From positions 124,001 to 188,000 of the forward strand of contig PAPM01000047.1 in the NCBI GenBank assembly GCA_002708905.1: a stretch of 64,000 nt of DNA. Direction: 5' to 3'. Each line of letters begins with the position of its first letter. The first letter of the stretch is position 1. Source of the DNA: Pseudomonadales bacterium. Lineage in GTDB: Bacteria; Pseudomonadota; Gammaproteobacteria; Pseudomonadales; Ketobacteraceae. This document shows positions 24,346 to 33,604 of this stretch, one piece after another. Position numbers and translations under genes: made by a program. The notes beneath the pieces are model-generated. The model searched no databases and was not told where the DNA came from. It saw nothing but the letters and a program-made list of their open reading frames with translations.

Positions 24346-25548
24346 TTAGAAGGTCATACCAACCCAGACCCACAACTTGTCGGTATCCACTTTGGTGTCA
24401 CCTGCCGTATAAGCCGCATACTTGATACCAGCATTGTAGTTGCTACCGAAGTTGGTGCTGTACACCAGGTCGATTTCATCGCCCAGGTCATCAATGCCAC
24501 CGGACTCTTCATCCGCTTCGAACTCGTGATAAACCACAGCCCAGTTACCGCCGGCCAGCTTACCACCCAGAGAGACATACAGGTCTACCAGACCTTGCGC
24601 AGGCGTACCCAGGAACTGATCGGCCCAACCGTTGAACTTATGCAGGGTAGCCAACGGCGTGGAGAAGCCGTAGGAACCGTCATCCGAGCCAAGCACTTCG
24701 TAACCCAGAGTTGCTTTCAGGCCACTGAACGCGAAGGCACCTTCCGCCAACATATAATCGGCATCGAAATCAGCCCCGGTGTTATCATCCTTTTCCTGCG
24801 TGGCAAATTCCAGGGCATAACTGAATGCGCCGCTGGTACCGGCAAAGCGGACACCTATCGTGTCAATTGTCGGCTCTGTCGGGGTATCAACCTCCTCCAG
24901 GAAATAACCGTAACCGGTCAGTGTGCCCACTGGAGTTTTGTAGCCTACGTTCAGAATGTGGTCCTTTGACTTTCTATCATCGGTTTCAGCTGCAATACGG
25001 TTTCGCTTGAACAAATAGGCGTAGGTGACAGTCAGGTCTTCCATCGGCGTGAACACAGTAGTCAACGCATCAAATGTCTGACGATCCTGACGCCAGCCCA
25101 CGTGACCGACAAAACGGTGGTTGTCCAAGGTAAATACCTGGCGACCGTATTTAGCTGTCACCCAATCGGCGCTGTATTTTATATGGGCTTGTTCTACTTC
25201 TGTCGTTTCAGGATCTCCGATAATGGAGTATCCAGGAGTTGCAGGAGCGTATTCATCCATGCCGCCAACAATCCGAACATCTTCGAATTCAATCATTGCG
25301 CTGAAGCCGCTCATGGCCCCGGTAGTGTAACCAACGCGGGAACGAAGAGTGAGAGCCTCTGCATCCTTAAGAGTATTGTCCTGTTCTACGCTTTCATAAC
25401 GCAGGCGAAAATCTCCGGATGCTTTGCCGCTGGTTAGTGCTTCAGCGAACGCGTCGGCCGCCATCGCGTTGTAGGGAATTGCGATGCCCATCGCACTCAG
25501 CAAAGAACTGATGGCAACTGCTTTCGCCATTGGTTTGGTGTTAGCCAT
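24346..25548 (-). CDS. Outer-membrane porin-like beta-barrel protein
   Basis: A 400-aa outer-membrane protein: signal peptide with AISSLLSAMGIAIPYNAMA cleavage region, then alternating amphipathic strands (GDFRLRYESVEQ, FSAMIEFEDVRI, WVTAKYGRQVF, LTVTYAYLFKRN) ending in the aromatic residue F (VWVGMTF), the usual barrel-assembly signal. The RLRYE/ LTLRSRVGY layout resembles alginate-export or OprO-like porins. The substrate is unknown. The ATG follows AGGAG by seven bases on the minus strand. It is a single-gene unit between a long leader and the shared terminator. Confidence 0.85.
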   Translation of the reverse strand: MANTKPMAKAVAISSLLSAMGIAIPYNAMAADAFAEALTSGKASGDFRLRYESVEQDNTLKDAEALTLRSRVGYTTGAMSGFSAMIEFEDVRIVGGMDEYAPATPGYSIIGDPETTEVEQAHIKYSADWVTAKYGRQVFTLDNHRFVGHVGWRQDRQTFDALTTVFTPMEDLTVTYAYLFKRNRIAAETDDRKSKDHILNVGYKTPVGTLTGYGYFLEEVDTPTEPTIDTIGVRFAGTSGAFSYALEFATQEKDDNTGADFDADYMLAEGAFAFSGLKATLGYEVLGSDDGSYGFSTPLATLHKFNGWADQFLGTPAQGLVDLYVSLGGKLAGGNWAVVYHEFEADEESGGIDDLGDEIDLVYSTNFGSNYNAGIKYAAYTAGDTKVDTDKLWVWVGMTF

Positions 25549-25908
25549 GGTGGTACTCCTTAGAGATTCTTAAAGTACAGTCAAAAAACAAATAACAAAT
25601 CACAGATGTATTGCCTGTGCCCCCACAAATCACCATGCTGAAAAACGGATACTGGCTTTTCATTGGCCTGCACGGCTTTAATCACATACCACACTGCACC
25701 AAAGTGACTGTCATCACTTTGCAACAATACAGCCTCGAAATAGCAATAGTCGGGCCAAAATCCGGCGCCCATTTTTAGGGCAGCGCTGAATGCACCTTGT
25801 CGCGACCGAAAATGACAAATCATTCACCCTGCAGGGCAAGGGAGTTTTTTCACCCTGAAACTGATTTATAGTGTTCTCTGTCAATGCTCATTCACGAGGA
25901 AAAAAGTC
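25549..25908. other. Intergenic region between porin and SDR genes
   Basis: A 360-bp divergent promoter region. The porin ribosome site is at its left end and GAGGA for the SDR gene at its right end, with a possible -10 (TATAGT, 25867-25872) lacking a good -35. A frame of 80 codons on the minus strand (25581-25823) shows no coding character or ribosome site. I see no RNA gene or clear operator. Confidence 0.5.
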
Positions 25909-26754
25909 ATGTCTAAAGCGCTCGACAACCTGGCAGGAAAAACACTCTTTATCACCGGTGCCAGCCGGGGAATCGGCAAGGAAATCGGCCTGAAAGCCGC
26001 ACGGGACGGGGCCAATGTGGTGATCGCGGCCAAAACCACAGAACCCCACCCAAAGCTTGAAGGGACGATCTATACCGCGGCGGAAGAAATCGAGGCGGCC
26101 GGTGGTAAAGCACTGCCCCTGGTGGTGGATGTGCGGCATGAGGAACTGGTCGCCGAAGCCATGCAGAAGGCGGTTGATACGTTTGGTGGGATCGACATTT
26201 TGGTGAACAATGCCAGTGCCATCAATCTCTCCAACACTCTGTCGGTGGATATGAAGCGCTTCGATTTGATGCACCAGATTAATTTTCGGGGCACTTTTCT
26301 CTGTTCCAAACTTGCGGTCCCGCACCTAAAAAATGCAGAAAATCCACACGTGCTCAATCTTGCGCCACCTCTTAGCACAAACTCCCGTTGGTTCTCCCCT
26401 CACCTGGCTTACAGCATGGCGAAATTCGGCATGAGTTTCTGTGTATTGGGTATGGCAGAGGAATTCAGCCGCGATGAAATCGCCTTCAACGCACTCTGGC
26501 CCCGCACCGCTATTGCCACCGCCGCGGTACAGAACCACTTGGGCGGAGACACTACGGTGAAACTGTCCCGCTTGCCCACCATCATGGCAGACGCTGCTTA
26601 TGAAATTTTCAAGCGGCCCAGTGCTGAATGCACTGGCAATTTCTTCATCGACGATGAGGTGATGGCCTCCGCCGGCGTGACCGATCTGCGCCATTACCAA
26701 GTGGACCAGTCGCTGGAAGTAAACCAACTGATACCTGACTTCTTCATCGACTGA
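25909..26754 (+). CDS. SDR oxidoreductase, HSDL2-like
   Basis: A 281-aa short-chain dehydrogenase with TGASRGIGKEIG (about 15-26), NNASAINL in place of NNAG, and the Tyr-Lys pair in YSMAKFGMS. The long form and the segments NALWPRTAIATAA and LGMAEEF match the hydroxysteroid-dehydrogenase-like 2 group, associated with lipid metabolism. At the usual catalytic-serine strand the sequence reads NLAPPL, with alanine where human HSDL2 has serine as I recall, so catalysis may be altered. ATG follows GAGGAAAAAAG. A 9-bp GC-rich hairpin lies after the stop. It faces another SDR gene convergently. Confidence 0.87.
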   Translation: MSKALDNLAGKTLFITGASRGIGKEIGLKAARDGANVVIAAKTTEPHPKLEGTIYTAAEEIEAAGGKALPLVVDVRHEELVAEAMQKAVDTFGGIDILVNNASAINLSNTLSVDMKRFDLMHQINFRGTFLCSKLAVPHLKNAENPHVLNLAPPLSTNSRWFSPHLAYSMAKFGMSFCVLGMAEEFSRDEIAFNALWPRTAIATAAVQNHLGGDTTVKLSRLPTIMADAAYEIFKRPSAECTGNFFIDDEVMASAGVTDLRHYQVDQSLEVNQLIPDFFID

Positions 26755-26767
26755 ATGAGATAGGCGA

Positions 26768-26791
26768 TGGCGCCCTGCTTGGAGGGCGCCA
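26768..26791. terminator. GC-rich hairpin between convergent SDR genes
   Basis: TGGCGCCCT (26768-26776) pairs with AGGGCGCCA (26783-26791) around a 6-base loop. There is no T-run on either strand, so it may slow polymerase or protect mRNA ends more than terminate on its own. Confidence 0.5.
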
Positions 26792-26795
26792 AGTG

Positions 26796-27557
26796 TTAAT
26801 AACCGGAAAGCACCTTCATCAGAGTGCGGGTAGCCACGTCAGGCAGGTACTTGCGGGCAGTGCGCAGCACCTTGTACTCCAGACCCACCGGTCGGTGCAG
26901 ATCATGGGTAGAGAGCGCCGCGAACACCTGTTGGGCAATATCATCGGCATCCAGCTTAACGCCCAGCCGCTTGATAATCTGGCTCTCCTTACCAGCCAGC
27001 ATCGGCGTCCTCACGAACGGTGGCTCAATATCCATCACCGTAATGTCGTGCCGAGCCCACTCCACGTTCAGGGATTCAGTAAACCCCTTCACCCAAAATT
27101 TGGAGGCGGAATAACTGGCAAATCCCGGCACACCAAACAGCGAAGATGCGGAGGACATGTTCACAACACGGGCGCCTTTGGTATCCCGCAGATATGGAAA
27201 CGCTACATAACAGCAATTAAGCAAGCCGCGATTATTAATGTCCAGAATCTGGTGGTGACGGTGCAGGTCGATGGACTCAAAATCCCCGATTTCCAACACG
27301 CCGGCGCAATTGAACAAGACATCCAGCTGGGGAACGGTTTTCATGTACCCGCTGATCGCGGTAGATACCATATCCGCGTTGGTAACATCCGCCACCTGAA
27401 TGCAGTAACGACTTTCATCCCAGTCCCGTGTCAACTCCGCCAGAGGTTCCCGATTAACATCAAGCAACCCCAGATTCCAATCATTGTCGTACAGCAAGTT
27501 TGCAACTGCACGCCCAATGCCGGACCCGGCGCCTGTTATCAAGATCGTCTTCATCAA
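26796..27557 (-). CDS. SDR oxidoreductase
   Basis: A 253-aa classical short-chain dehydrogenase: TGAGSGIG (about 8-15), NCAG (FNCAGVLEIG), catalytic Ser in VVNMSSASSLFG and YSASK. The aspartate in LGLLDVNREPL at the end of strand 2 points to NAD preference. The substrate is unknown. The gene is divergent from the acylphosphatase gene with a 92-bp gap and convergent with the HSDL2-like SDR gene, with which it shares no operon. Confidence 0.87.
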   Translation of the reverse strand: MMKTILITGAGSGIGRAVANLLYDNDWNLGLLDVNREPLAELTRDWDESRYCIQVADVTNADMVSTAISGYMKTVPQLDVLFNCAGVLEIGDFESIDLHRHHQILDINNRGLLNCCYVAFPYLRDTKGARVVNMSSASSLFGVPGFASYSASKFWVKGFTESLNVEWARHDITVMDIEPPFVRTPMLAGKESQIIKRLGVKLDADDIAQQVFAALSTHDLHRPVGLEYKVLRTARKYLPDVATRTLMKVLSGY

Positions 27558-27649
27558 TGGATACCCTCTTCAATTTGCTGGAGATTCTACAGTATATTAG
27601 ACGACAGCGTCTTATGCAGATTACCAGAAGCAAACAGCAGGCTTGCAAG

Positions 27650-27931
27650 ATGAGTGAACCGATACGAATCCATGTACTGGTAAGCGGGCGGGTCCAGGGA
27701 GTTTATTACCGGGCCTCAACCCGGGAACAGGCTCTGCAACTGGGGCTGACCGGTTGGGTACGCAATCTCAGTGACGGCAGGGTGGAGTTCGAAGCCCAAG
27801 GCCCGGCAGCGCAAGTGAATCGACTGATTGCCTGGGCCGGTAAAGGCCCGGATCATGCTAAAGTCGATGCGGTGGTTCAGAAGGAGATCCCGTCGCTCCC
27901 GGGAGAAAAAAGCTTCCAGATTACTCGCTGA
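27650..27931 (+). CDS. Acylphosphatase
   Basis: A 93-aa enzyme that hydrolyses acyl phosphates. It shows the acylphosphatase signatures VSGRVQGVYYRASTREQA (catalytic arginine in GRVQG-x-x-x-R) and GWVRNLSDGRVEFEAQG (catalytic asparagine in VRNLSDG). The start is ATG 27650, giving the normal family length; the frame stays open upstream to 27500 but that part overlaps the divergent SDR gene and lacks family sequence. The last codons overlap the convergent radical SAM gene by 11 bases. Confidence 0.93.
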   Translation: MSEPIRIHVLVSGRVQGVYYRASTREQALQLGLTGWVRNLSDGRVEFEAQGPAAQVNRLIAWAGKGPDHAKVDAVVQKEIPSLPGEKSFQITR

Positions 27932-29039
27932 AACGCACGCCTACCCGTTTCCGCCCCCAATTCCCCGGCTCACTGTCAAAGCGCCCGGCAACCGCTGTAC
28001 CACAATGCAGACAATGACCTGCTGCGCTCAGATGCCAACCGGTCAACTCATACCAATCGCGCTCAATCACCGGTTTACCACAACCCGGACAGTAGGTGGT
28101 GTCTCCCTCCCGATTGTGGACATTGCCGGTATAGACATTCTGCAAGCCCTGGGCAAGAGCGATCTCGCGGGCCTTCACCAGGGTCGCTTTGGGTGTTGCC
28201 GGTACGTCCAGCATTTTATAGTCCGGATGAAAGGCGGAAAAATGCAACGGAACTTCCGCCCCCAGATTCGTCCTGATCCAGGACGCCAGGGACTCCAACT
28301 CCGAAGGGGAATCATTATGGCCGGGGATGACCAGCGTCGTGATCTCAAGCCAGATGTCCGTCTGATGATAGATGTGCTGCAGGGTTTCCAAAACCGGCGC
28401 CAGATGAGCACCGGTCAACTTCCAATAGAACTCCTCATTAAAGGATTTCAAATCAATGTTCGCCGCATCCATGTGCTGATAAAACTGGTTTCTCGCCTCC
28501 GGCGAGTGATAACCGGCTGACACAGCCACCGAAAGAACACCCCGTTCCCGACAGGCCTTGGCCACATCGATCGCGTACTCCTGGAATATCACCGGATCGT
28601 TGTAGGTGTAAGCCACGCTTTTACAACCGGCGTCCACCGCCGCCTGTGCGATCATGTCAGGAGTGGCCTTGCTGGCCAGGGTATCCATTTCCCTCGATTT
28701 GGAAATATCCCAGTTCTGGCAGAACTTGCACGAAAGATTGCAGCCCGCCGTGCCGAAAGATAATACCGAAGATCCGGGATAGAAATGGTTAAGAGGCTTC
28801 TTCTCAATAGGATCTACGCAGAAGCCGCTGGAACGTCCATAGGTGGTGGAGACGATAGCGCCATTCAGGTTGGCCCGAACGAAGCAGAGCCCCCTTTGGC
28901 CTTCCCGCAGTTTGCAGGCACGGGGGCAAACATCACATTGCACACGACCATCCGACAGCGTCTGCCAAAACTCCGTGGAATGAATAAAGGGGCTGTCAGG
29001 ATTAATCCCATCAGCAGGGAAAACGTCTGGACCGGTCAT
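27921..29039 (-). CDS. amrS: AmmeMemoRadiSam-type radical SAM enzyme
   Basis: A 372-aa iron-sulfur enzyme. The cluster motif is CNLSCKFCQNW (C-x3-C-x2-C) near residues 100-110. Extra cysteines in QCDVCPRACKLREGQRGLC at the N-terminus and CPGCG / CLHCG near the C-terminus suggest additional metal sites. The pattern CPRxCxL...GxCxxR and YNDP fits the AmmeMemoRadiSam group, usually found with AMMECR1 and Memo-like genes. Neither partner is beside it here. The reaction is unknown. Its 3' end overlaps the convergent acylphosphatase gene. It is followed upstream by the unrelated membrane/TPR gene. Confidence 0.88.
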   Translation of the reverse strand: MTGPDVFPADGINPDSPFIHSTEFWQTLSDGRVQCDVCPRACKLREGQRGLCFVRANLNGAIVSTTYGRSSGFCVDPIEKKPLNHFYPGSSVLSFGTAGCNLSCKFCQNWDISKSREMDTLASKATPDMIAQAAVDAGCKSVAYTYNDPVIFQEYAIDVAKACRERGVLSVAVSAGYHSPEARNQFYQHMDAANIDLKSFNEEFYWKLTGAHLAPVLETLQHIYHQTDIWLEITTLVIPGHNDSPSELESLASWIRTNLGAEVPLHFSAFHPDYKMLDVPATPKATLVKAREIALAQGLQNVYTGNVHNREGDTTYCPGCGKPVIERDWYELTGWHLSAAGHCLHCGTAVAGRFDSEPGNWGRKRVGVRFSE

Positions 29040-29094
29040 GCTACCTCCCGGTATAAAAGGACTATTCCCTATAATGCTGTCAAGTTGCCGAATT

Positions 29095-30519
29095 TCAAGA
29101 GCTGCACTGGCTCAACAACTGATCAACCTCGGCTAAACCGTTGAAATCAGGATATTTCGCTTTGATAAACTTGAGGTACTGGGCAGCCTTTTCTTTTTGC
29201 TGAAAGCCGTCCAGCAGCGCCCTGGCCATCACCAGATAGGCTTCCGGTATGCGATCATAGTGGGGAGCGGTTTTATGCAGGTTCGCCAGCAGTTGGCACA
29301 CTTGTTTGAATTTTCCACGGTTAAAGAACTGGTGAGCCAGATTGACAGCCACGTCCGGGTCATCCGGTTTGAAACTCGGATTCAGGGCCTCATAACTCCC
29401 GAACAGAAAATACAACCGGGAATCATCCCCCAATTGGTTCAACACCGTCATGTAACGCTGACCATGGGCAAGTGCCTGTTCTTTATCTTCCATCGCCAGC
29501 AACAATCGGGCTAGCTTTTCATGATGCCGAACACTGTTGGGATTCGCCATCAGGTGTCTGGTCAGAAGGTCCGCCGCCTGTTGATACTGACCTTCCTTCA
29601 CCAGTATTTCTGACTTGGCATCCACCGGTTCTATAACAAGGCGCCTCCGCTCACGCACCTGTTGGTCTTCGGCGATAAACCCGATTTCGGACTGATACTG
29701 GAAAATGACGTACCCCATCAGGTGGTAGCCGACCATCAGAAAATACAAAGTCACCCCAACAAACACCGGCACAAACAACTCTACCGAAATCTCTTCTGCA
29801 AACACCTCAAAAAGCGCGGCCTCCGCCCCCAACAACAGAAACAAAAAGGCGTACAACAACAGGTAAGACCAACCGATACTGCGTATCAGGTGGGATATGG
29901 CAGCGGGGGAGATAGCTGAGCCGATGGATTTCTCCGTCGCCAGAATCATCATGCTGGCTGGCGCAACAAAAATTACAATGGCATTGGCCAGCACATCAAA
30001 AAAGTCACTATGCAGCAAAGACACCAGAATAGTGAATCCGGCAAAGACCAGCTGCACGACGATCTGTTGGAACAACACCCCAAATCCGGATTCCGAGAAG
30101 GTTTCCTGTAATGTTGGCGGATCAAACCGCCCTTCAGCACTGTGCTCAATAATCATAAACCCATAACGGGTAATACAGGCTAACAGCAACAACCCGCCAA
30201 TCACAAAAAACACAAAAGAGGTCATGTCGACCAGGCCCACCAGCGCCCAGGTCAATACCATGAAAACAGCAATCACCAGCAGGCTATCCTGCTTTAAGGG
30301 GAATCGAAAGAAGGCGCCCAGGCGATCCCAAAAAGGTTGGGCCGTGTTGGAACTGCCCAGGTAATCCAGTTCCTCTCCGGTCACGAGGCACTTCGCCTGC
30401 CCCAAACCACCCAGGGTTTCTCCACTGTCCACACAGCGTTCACAATAAGCTATATGGCGGTTGGAGCTGTACCAGAGCGCCGGCTCCAACGGATGATACT
30501 TACAGAATTGACGGACCAT
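29095..30519 (-). CDS. B-box-like zinc / membrane / TPR protein
   Basis: A 474-aa inner-membrane protein of unknown role. The N-terminus has a B-box-like zinc-binding pattern (C6, H9, then YCERC and a later C) as in KYHPLEPALWYSSNRHIAYC. Residues about 80-290 hold six or so hydrophobic helices resembling DUF4013-type proteins. The C-terminal part (about 300-474) is TPR-like (LVKEGQYQQAADLLTRHL, YLVMARALLDGFQQKEKAA), probably cytoplasmic. The combination suggests a scaffold or assembly factor, but there is no catalytic signature. It may share a transcript with the radical SAM gene 55 bp downstream. Confidence 0.72.
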   Translation of the reverse strand: MVRQFCKYHPLEPALWYSSNRHIAYCERCVDSGETLGGLGQAKCLVTGEELDYLGSSNTAQPFWDRLGAFFRFPLKQDSLLVIAVFMVLTWALVGLVDMTSFVFFVIGGLLLLACITRYGFMIIEHSAEGRFDPPTLQETFSESGFGVLFQQIVVQLVFAGFTILVSLLHSDFFDVLANAIVIFVAPASMMILATEKSIGSAISPAAISHLIRSIGWSYLLLYAFLFLLLGAEAALFEVFAEEISVELFVPVFVGVTLYFLMVGYHLMGYVIFQYQSEIGFIAEDQQVRERRRLVIEPVDAKSEILVKEGQYQQAADLLTRHLMANPNSVRHHEKLARLLLAMEDKEQALAHGQRYMTVLNQLGDDSRLYFLFGSYEALNPSFKPDDPDVAVNLAHQFFNRGKFKQVCQLLANLHKTAPHYDRIPEAYLVMARALLDGFQQKEKAAQYLKFIKAKYPDFNGLAEVDQLLSQCSS

Positions 30520-30796
30520 ACCCCCTCCCCATTATTGGTTGAAGTATAGCACTGCTGACGACTGGATTATTCAATGGCCAGATTGCGCCGACCAGATTGT
30601 GGCGATAAGAAAGCAAGGCTTCACCGGCAACAAAATTATCCAGCCAATAATTCCCACAAATGATATTTACAAAAACAGTGCGAAACGGAACAAAATGCCA
30701 GCGACATTTTTCCTTACCGCGACGTTTCCTATTGAGAATTTCCGTTACAATCCAGGCTTTGATTATCCCGTTTGTTGTTTATACGGATCCTTCCTT

Positions 30797-31345
30797 ATGA
30801 AGTCTTCTCACTTTTTGCTCACAGCCTCATCTTTATTCTGTATGTTGAACAGCCAGCTTCACGCCGAAGAGAAACAGGTCTATGTGGGGGCAAAATATGG
30901 GCAGTACGATTTCAACCTTGAGCGCATGGCCGCAGTTGACCAGGGCCAGGGGTTTGCCATCTTCGGGAATCTGGACCTGAGCAAAGGGCTCGCGTTGGAG
31001 TTCGAGTACGGGGACAGTGGTAATGCGGATTTTGAATATGATGGTAGCACCATCAAGGGCGGAGAAATCCGACTACAACACATCGGGGCCTATGGCGTTT
31101 ATCGTACCCCCGGGACATTTTATGGCAAAGTGAAACTGGGTGTCTCGGTTAATCATCTTGACGCAACCAATCTGAACTGCCCCTACGGCTTTTGCACTGA
31201 CACCATTTCAAAGGATGACGGCGCAACTGTCTACGGTCTGGGGGCTGGGCTGAACTTTGCCAAACAATTTCGAGCCGAGCTGGAATACACTGCCCTCGAC
31301 AGCGACGTGGATTCATTCCAGTTGGGCATACTATTCGGGCTCTGA
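30797..31345 (+). CDS. Small outer-membrane beta-barrel protein
   Basis: A 182-aa protein with a signal peptide (SHFLLTASSLFCMLNSQLHA) and an eight-strand-like barrel (YVGAKYGQYDF, GLALEFEYGDSG, IRLQHIGAYGVY, GKVKLGVSVNHL, FRAELEYTALDSD, FQLGILFGL) that ends without a terminal phenylalanine but with a leucine. It resembles the OmpA/OmpW-type barrels found in many gammaproteobacteria. The frame extends upstream to 30539 but that part has no signal-peptide logic; ATG 30797 is chosen. NCPYGFC holds two cysteines that may form a disulfide. A strong terminator follows. Confidence 0.78.
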   Translation: MKSSHFLLTASSLFCMLNSQLHAEEKQVYVGAKYGQYDFNLERMAAVDQGQGFAIFGNLDLSKGLALEFEYGDSGNADFEYDGSTIKGGEIRLQHIGAYGVYRTPGTFYGKVKLGVSVNHLDATNLNCPYGFCTDTISKDDGATVYGLGAGLNFAKQFRAELEYTALDSDVDSFQLGILFGL

Positions 31346-31392
31346 CCGATATCTGATATCGCCCCCGGTTACTGGTATTCAACAACCAATAA

Positions 31393-31424
31393 AAAAGCCC
31401 GCCATCAAACAATGGCGGGCTTTT
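31393..31424. terminator. Bidirectional intrinsic terminator
   Basis: AAAAGCCCGCCAT (31393-31405) pairs perfectly with ATGGCGGGCTTTT (31412-31424) around a 6-base loop. A- and T-rich flanks serve the barrel gene on the plus strand and the fatty-acid operon on the minus strand. Confidence 0.88.
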
Positions 31425-31442
31425 CCGGCTGGAACGGGAAAC

Positions 31443-33587
31443 TTACTCGAAGATTTCGCCTTTTTCCGCTTTTTCCACCAACAACGCAGGTGGCGCGAAG
31501 CGCTCACCATACTTGTCAGCCAGTTCCTGTGCACGAGCCACAAACTCACGCAGGCCGTACTGGTTGATGTATTGAACAACACCGCCAGTCCAGGGTGGGA
31601 AACCGATACCCATGATGGAGCCAATGTTGGCGTCCGCCACTTTCTCGATAACACCCTCTTCCATGCAGCGCACCGTTTCCAGTGACTGAACGAACAGGAA
31701 GCGCTCTTTCATATCCTCAAAAGGAATCTCTTTGCTGCCGGCACCGAAGGCTTCCTTCAGGCCAGGCCACAACGTTTTCTTGCCGCCCTGTGGATAGTCA
31801 TAGAAACCTTTGCCTGCCAGCTTACCGGCGCGGTCGAACTCATCGATCATGCGATCAATAACAGAGTCAGAGGCCGTTTTCGGCATCTCCTTGCCTTCTG
31901 CTTTCAACGCCGCTTCTGTCGCCAGGCGAATGTTACGCATGGTTTGCAGGTTCAGCTCGTCACTGATAGCCAGCGTACCGACCGGGAATCCAGCCAGAGA
32001 AGCCGCTTTCTCGATGGAAGCCGGATGCAAACCTTCCGCCAGCATACCCAGACCCTCATTAACATAGGTTCCGATTACACGGGTAGTGAAGAAACCGCGG
32101 GCATCGTTCACCACGATCGGCGTCTTGCGAATCTGCAGCACATAGTCGATAGACTTGGCCAACGCTTCATCGGAGGTTTGCTTGCCGCAGATGATCTCAA
32201 CCAATGGCATTTTATCTACCGGAGAGAAGAAGTGCAGACCGATGAAATTGGCTGGACGGCAAGATGCTTCCGCCAGACCGGTGATGGGCAGACTGGAAGT
32301 ATTTGAAGCCATCACGCCGGTTTCCAGCATCTGCGCTTCCGCTTCCTGAGTAACGGCTGCTTTCAGTTCAGTCTTCTCGAACACCGCCTCGATCACCAGG
32401 TCACACCCCTGCAGATCTTCTGCATTGGCAGTAGGCTTGATCAGGCTGAGGATGCCATCGGCTTTTTCCTGGGTCATCTTGCCGCGTGAAACCGCCTTAT
32501 CCAGCAACTTCTTGCTGTAATCCTTACCTTTTTGCGCGTTCTCTTCAGAGATGTCTTTCAGCACCACTTCGATACCGGCCATAGCAGAAGAGTAAGCAAT
32601 ACCGGCACCCATCATACCCGCTCCCAGGATACCCACTTTCTTGGTGGTGTACTTATCAAAGCCCTGGGGACGGCTGCCGCCTTTGCTGATCTGCTGCAGG
32701 TTGAAGAAAAACGCAGTGATCATGTTGGTGGCAACTTTACCGGTTGCCAGGCTGGTGAAATAGCGGCCTTCAATTTTGAAAGCGGTATCAACATCCACCT
32801 GCAGGGATTCCACAGCGGTAGACAGAATCGCTTCGGGTGCAGGCATGCAACCCTTGGTTTTGGATTTCAGCATGGCTGGAATGATCGGCAGTTTCATGGC
32901 CAATGCCGGAGAAGCAGGAGTACCACCGGGCACCTTGTAACCTTTGGTATCCCATGGCTGCTGCACTTTGGGATTCGCCTTACACCAGGCTTTTGCCTTC
33001 GCCATCATGTCATCAGCATCATCCGCCAACTCATGAATCAAACCGGCTTTCAACGCACCTTCCGGGTTTACCTGCTTGCCTTCCAGCAGGAAAGGAGATG
33101 CTGCTTCCAGACCCAGCAGACGGGTCAGACGCACCACACCACCACCACCTGGCAACAGACCCAGGGTTACTTCCGGCAGACCGATTTTGGTCTTGCGATC
33201 ATTAATGGCAACTCGATAATTACAGGCCAGGCAGATTTCATAGCCGCCACCCAGTGCAGCACCATTAATAGCCGCAACTACTGGTGCCTGGATTTTTTCC
33301 AGACGGCGCAGCTGGGCTTTTACGGCCATGGAGTCATCGTAGAATTCCTGGGCCACTTCAGGTGTGGCCTTGATCAGGCTATTAAGATCACCACCAGCGA
33401 AGAAGGTTTTCTTGGCAGAGGTGATTACCACACCCGCCAGGTTCTCTTCTTTTTCCAGACGCGCGATACACTCGTCCATGGACTTGCCATAGGTTTCGTT
33501 CATGGTGTTGGCGGACTGTCCAGGCATGTCCATCGTCAGCACAACGATGTTATCACTGTCTTTTTCGTAACGAATAGCTTCACTCAT
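31443..33587 (-). CDS. Bifunctional enoyl-CoA hydratase / 3-hydroxyacyl-CoA dehydrogenase
   Basis: A 714-aa beta-oxidation enzyme, alpha subunit type. The N-terminal crotonase domain has AINGAALGGGYEICLACNY and the glutamate in GLPEVTLGLLPGGGG; the NAD-binding domain has GILGAGMMGAGIAY (about 325-338) and VIEAVFEKTELK; the catalytic His lies in NFIGLHFFSPVDKMPLVE, and two C-terminal HAD domains follow. It turns enoyl-CoA into 3-ketoacyl-CoA for the thiolase encoded 17 bp upstream. Length matches FadB/FadJ (about 715-730 aa); which of these, or a pathway-specific paralogue, is unclear. ATG follows GGAGAAGAACA. Confidence 0.95.
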   Translation of the reverse strand: MSEAIRYEKDSDNIVVLTMDMPGQSANTMNETYGKSMDECIARLEKEENLAGVVITSAKKTFFAGGDLNSLIKATPEVAQEFYDDSMAVKAQLRRLEKIQAPVVAAINGAALGGGYEICLACNYRVAINDRKTKIGLPEVTLGLLPGGGGVVRLTRLLGLEAASPFLLEGKQVNPEGALKAGLIHELADDADDMMAKAKAWCKANPKVQQPWDTKGYKVPGGTPASPALAMKLPIIPAMLKSKTKGCMPAPEAILSTAVESLQVDVDTAFKIEGRYFTSLATGKVATNMITAFFFNLQQISKGGSRPQGFDKYTTKKVGILGAGMMGAGIAYSSAMAGIEVVLKDISEENAQKGKDYSKKLLDKAVSRGKMTQEKADGILSLIKPTANAEDLQGCDLVIEAVFEKTELKAAVTQEAEAQMLETGVMASNTSSLPITGLAEASCRPANFIGLHFFSPVDKMPLVEIICGKQTSDEALAKSIDYVLQIRKTPIVVNDARGFFTTRVIGTYVNEGLGMLAEGLHPASIEKAASLAGFPVGTLAISDELNLQTMRNIRLATEAALKAEGKEMPKTASDSVIDRMIDEFDRAGKLAGKGFYDYPQGGKKTLWPGLKEAFGAGSKEIPFEDMKERFLFVQSLETVRCMEEGVIEKVADANIGSIMGIGFPPWTGGVVQYINQYGLREFVARAQELADKYGERFAPPALLVEKAEKGEIFE

Positions 33588-33604
33588 TGTTCTTCTCCTG
33601 CCCC

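Noticed and set aside
25581-25823. 80-codon minus-strand frame before the porin gene
   Set aside because: No ribosome site or recognisable motif; best seen as leader DNA.
30539-30796. Upstream extension of the small barrel frame
   Set aside because: Would put about 86 residues without export features before a normal signal peptide.
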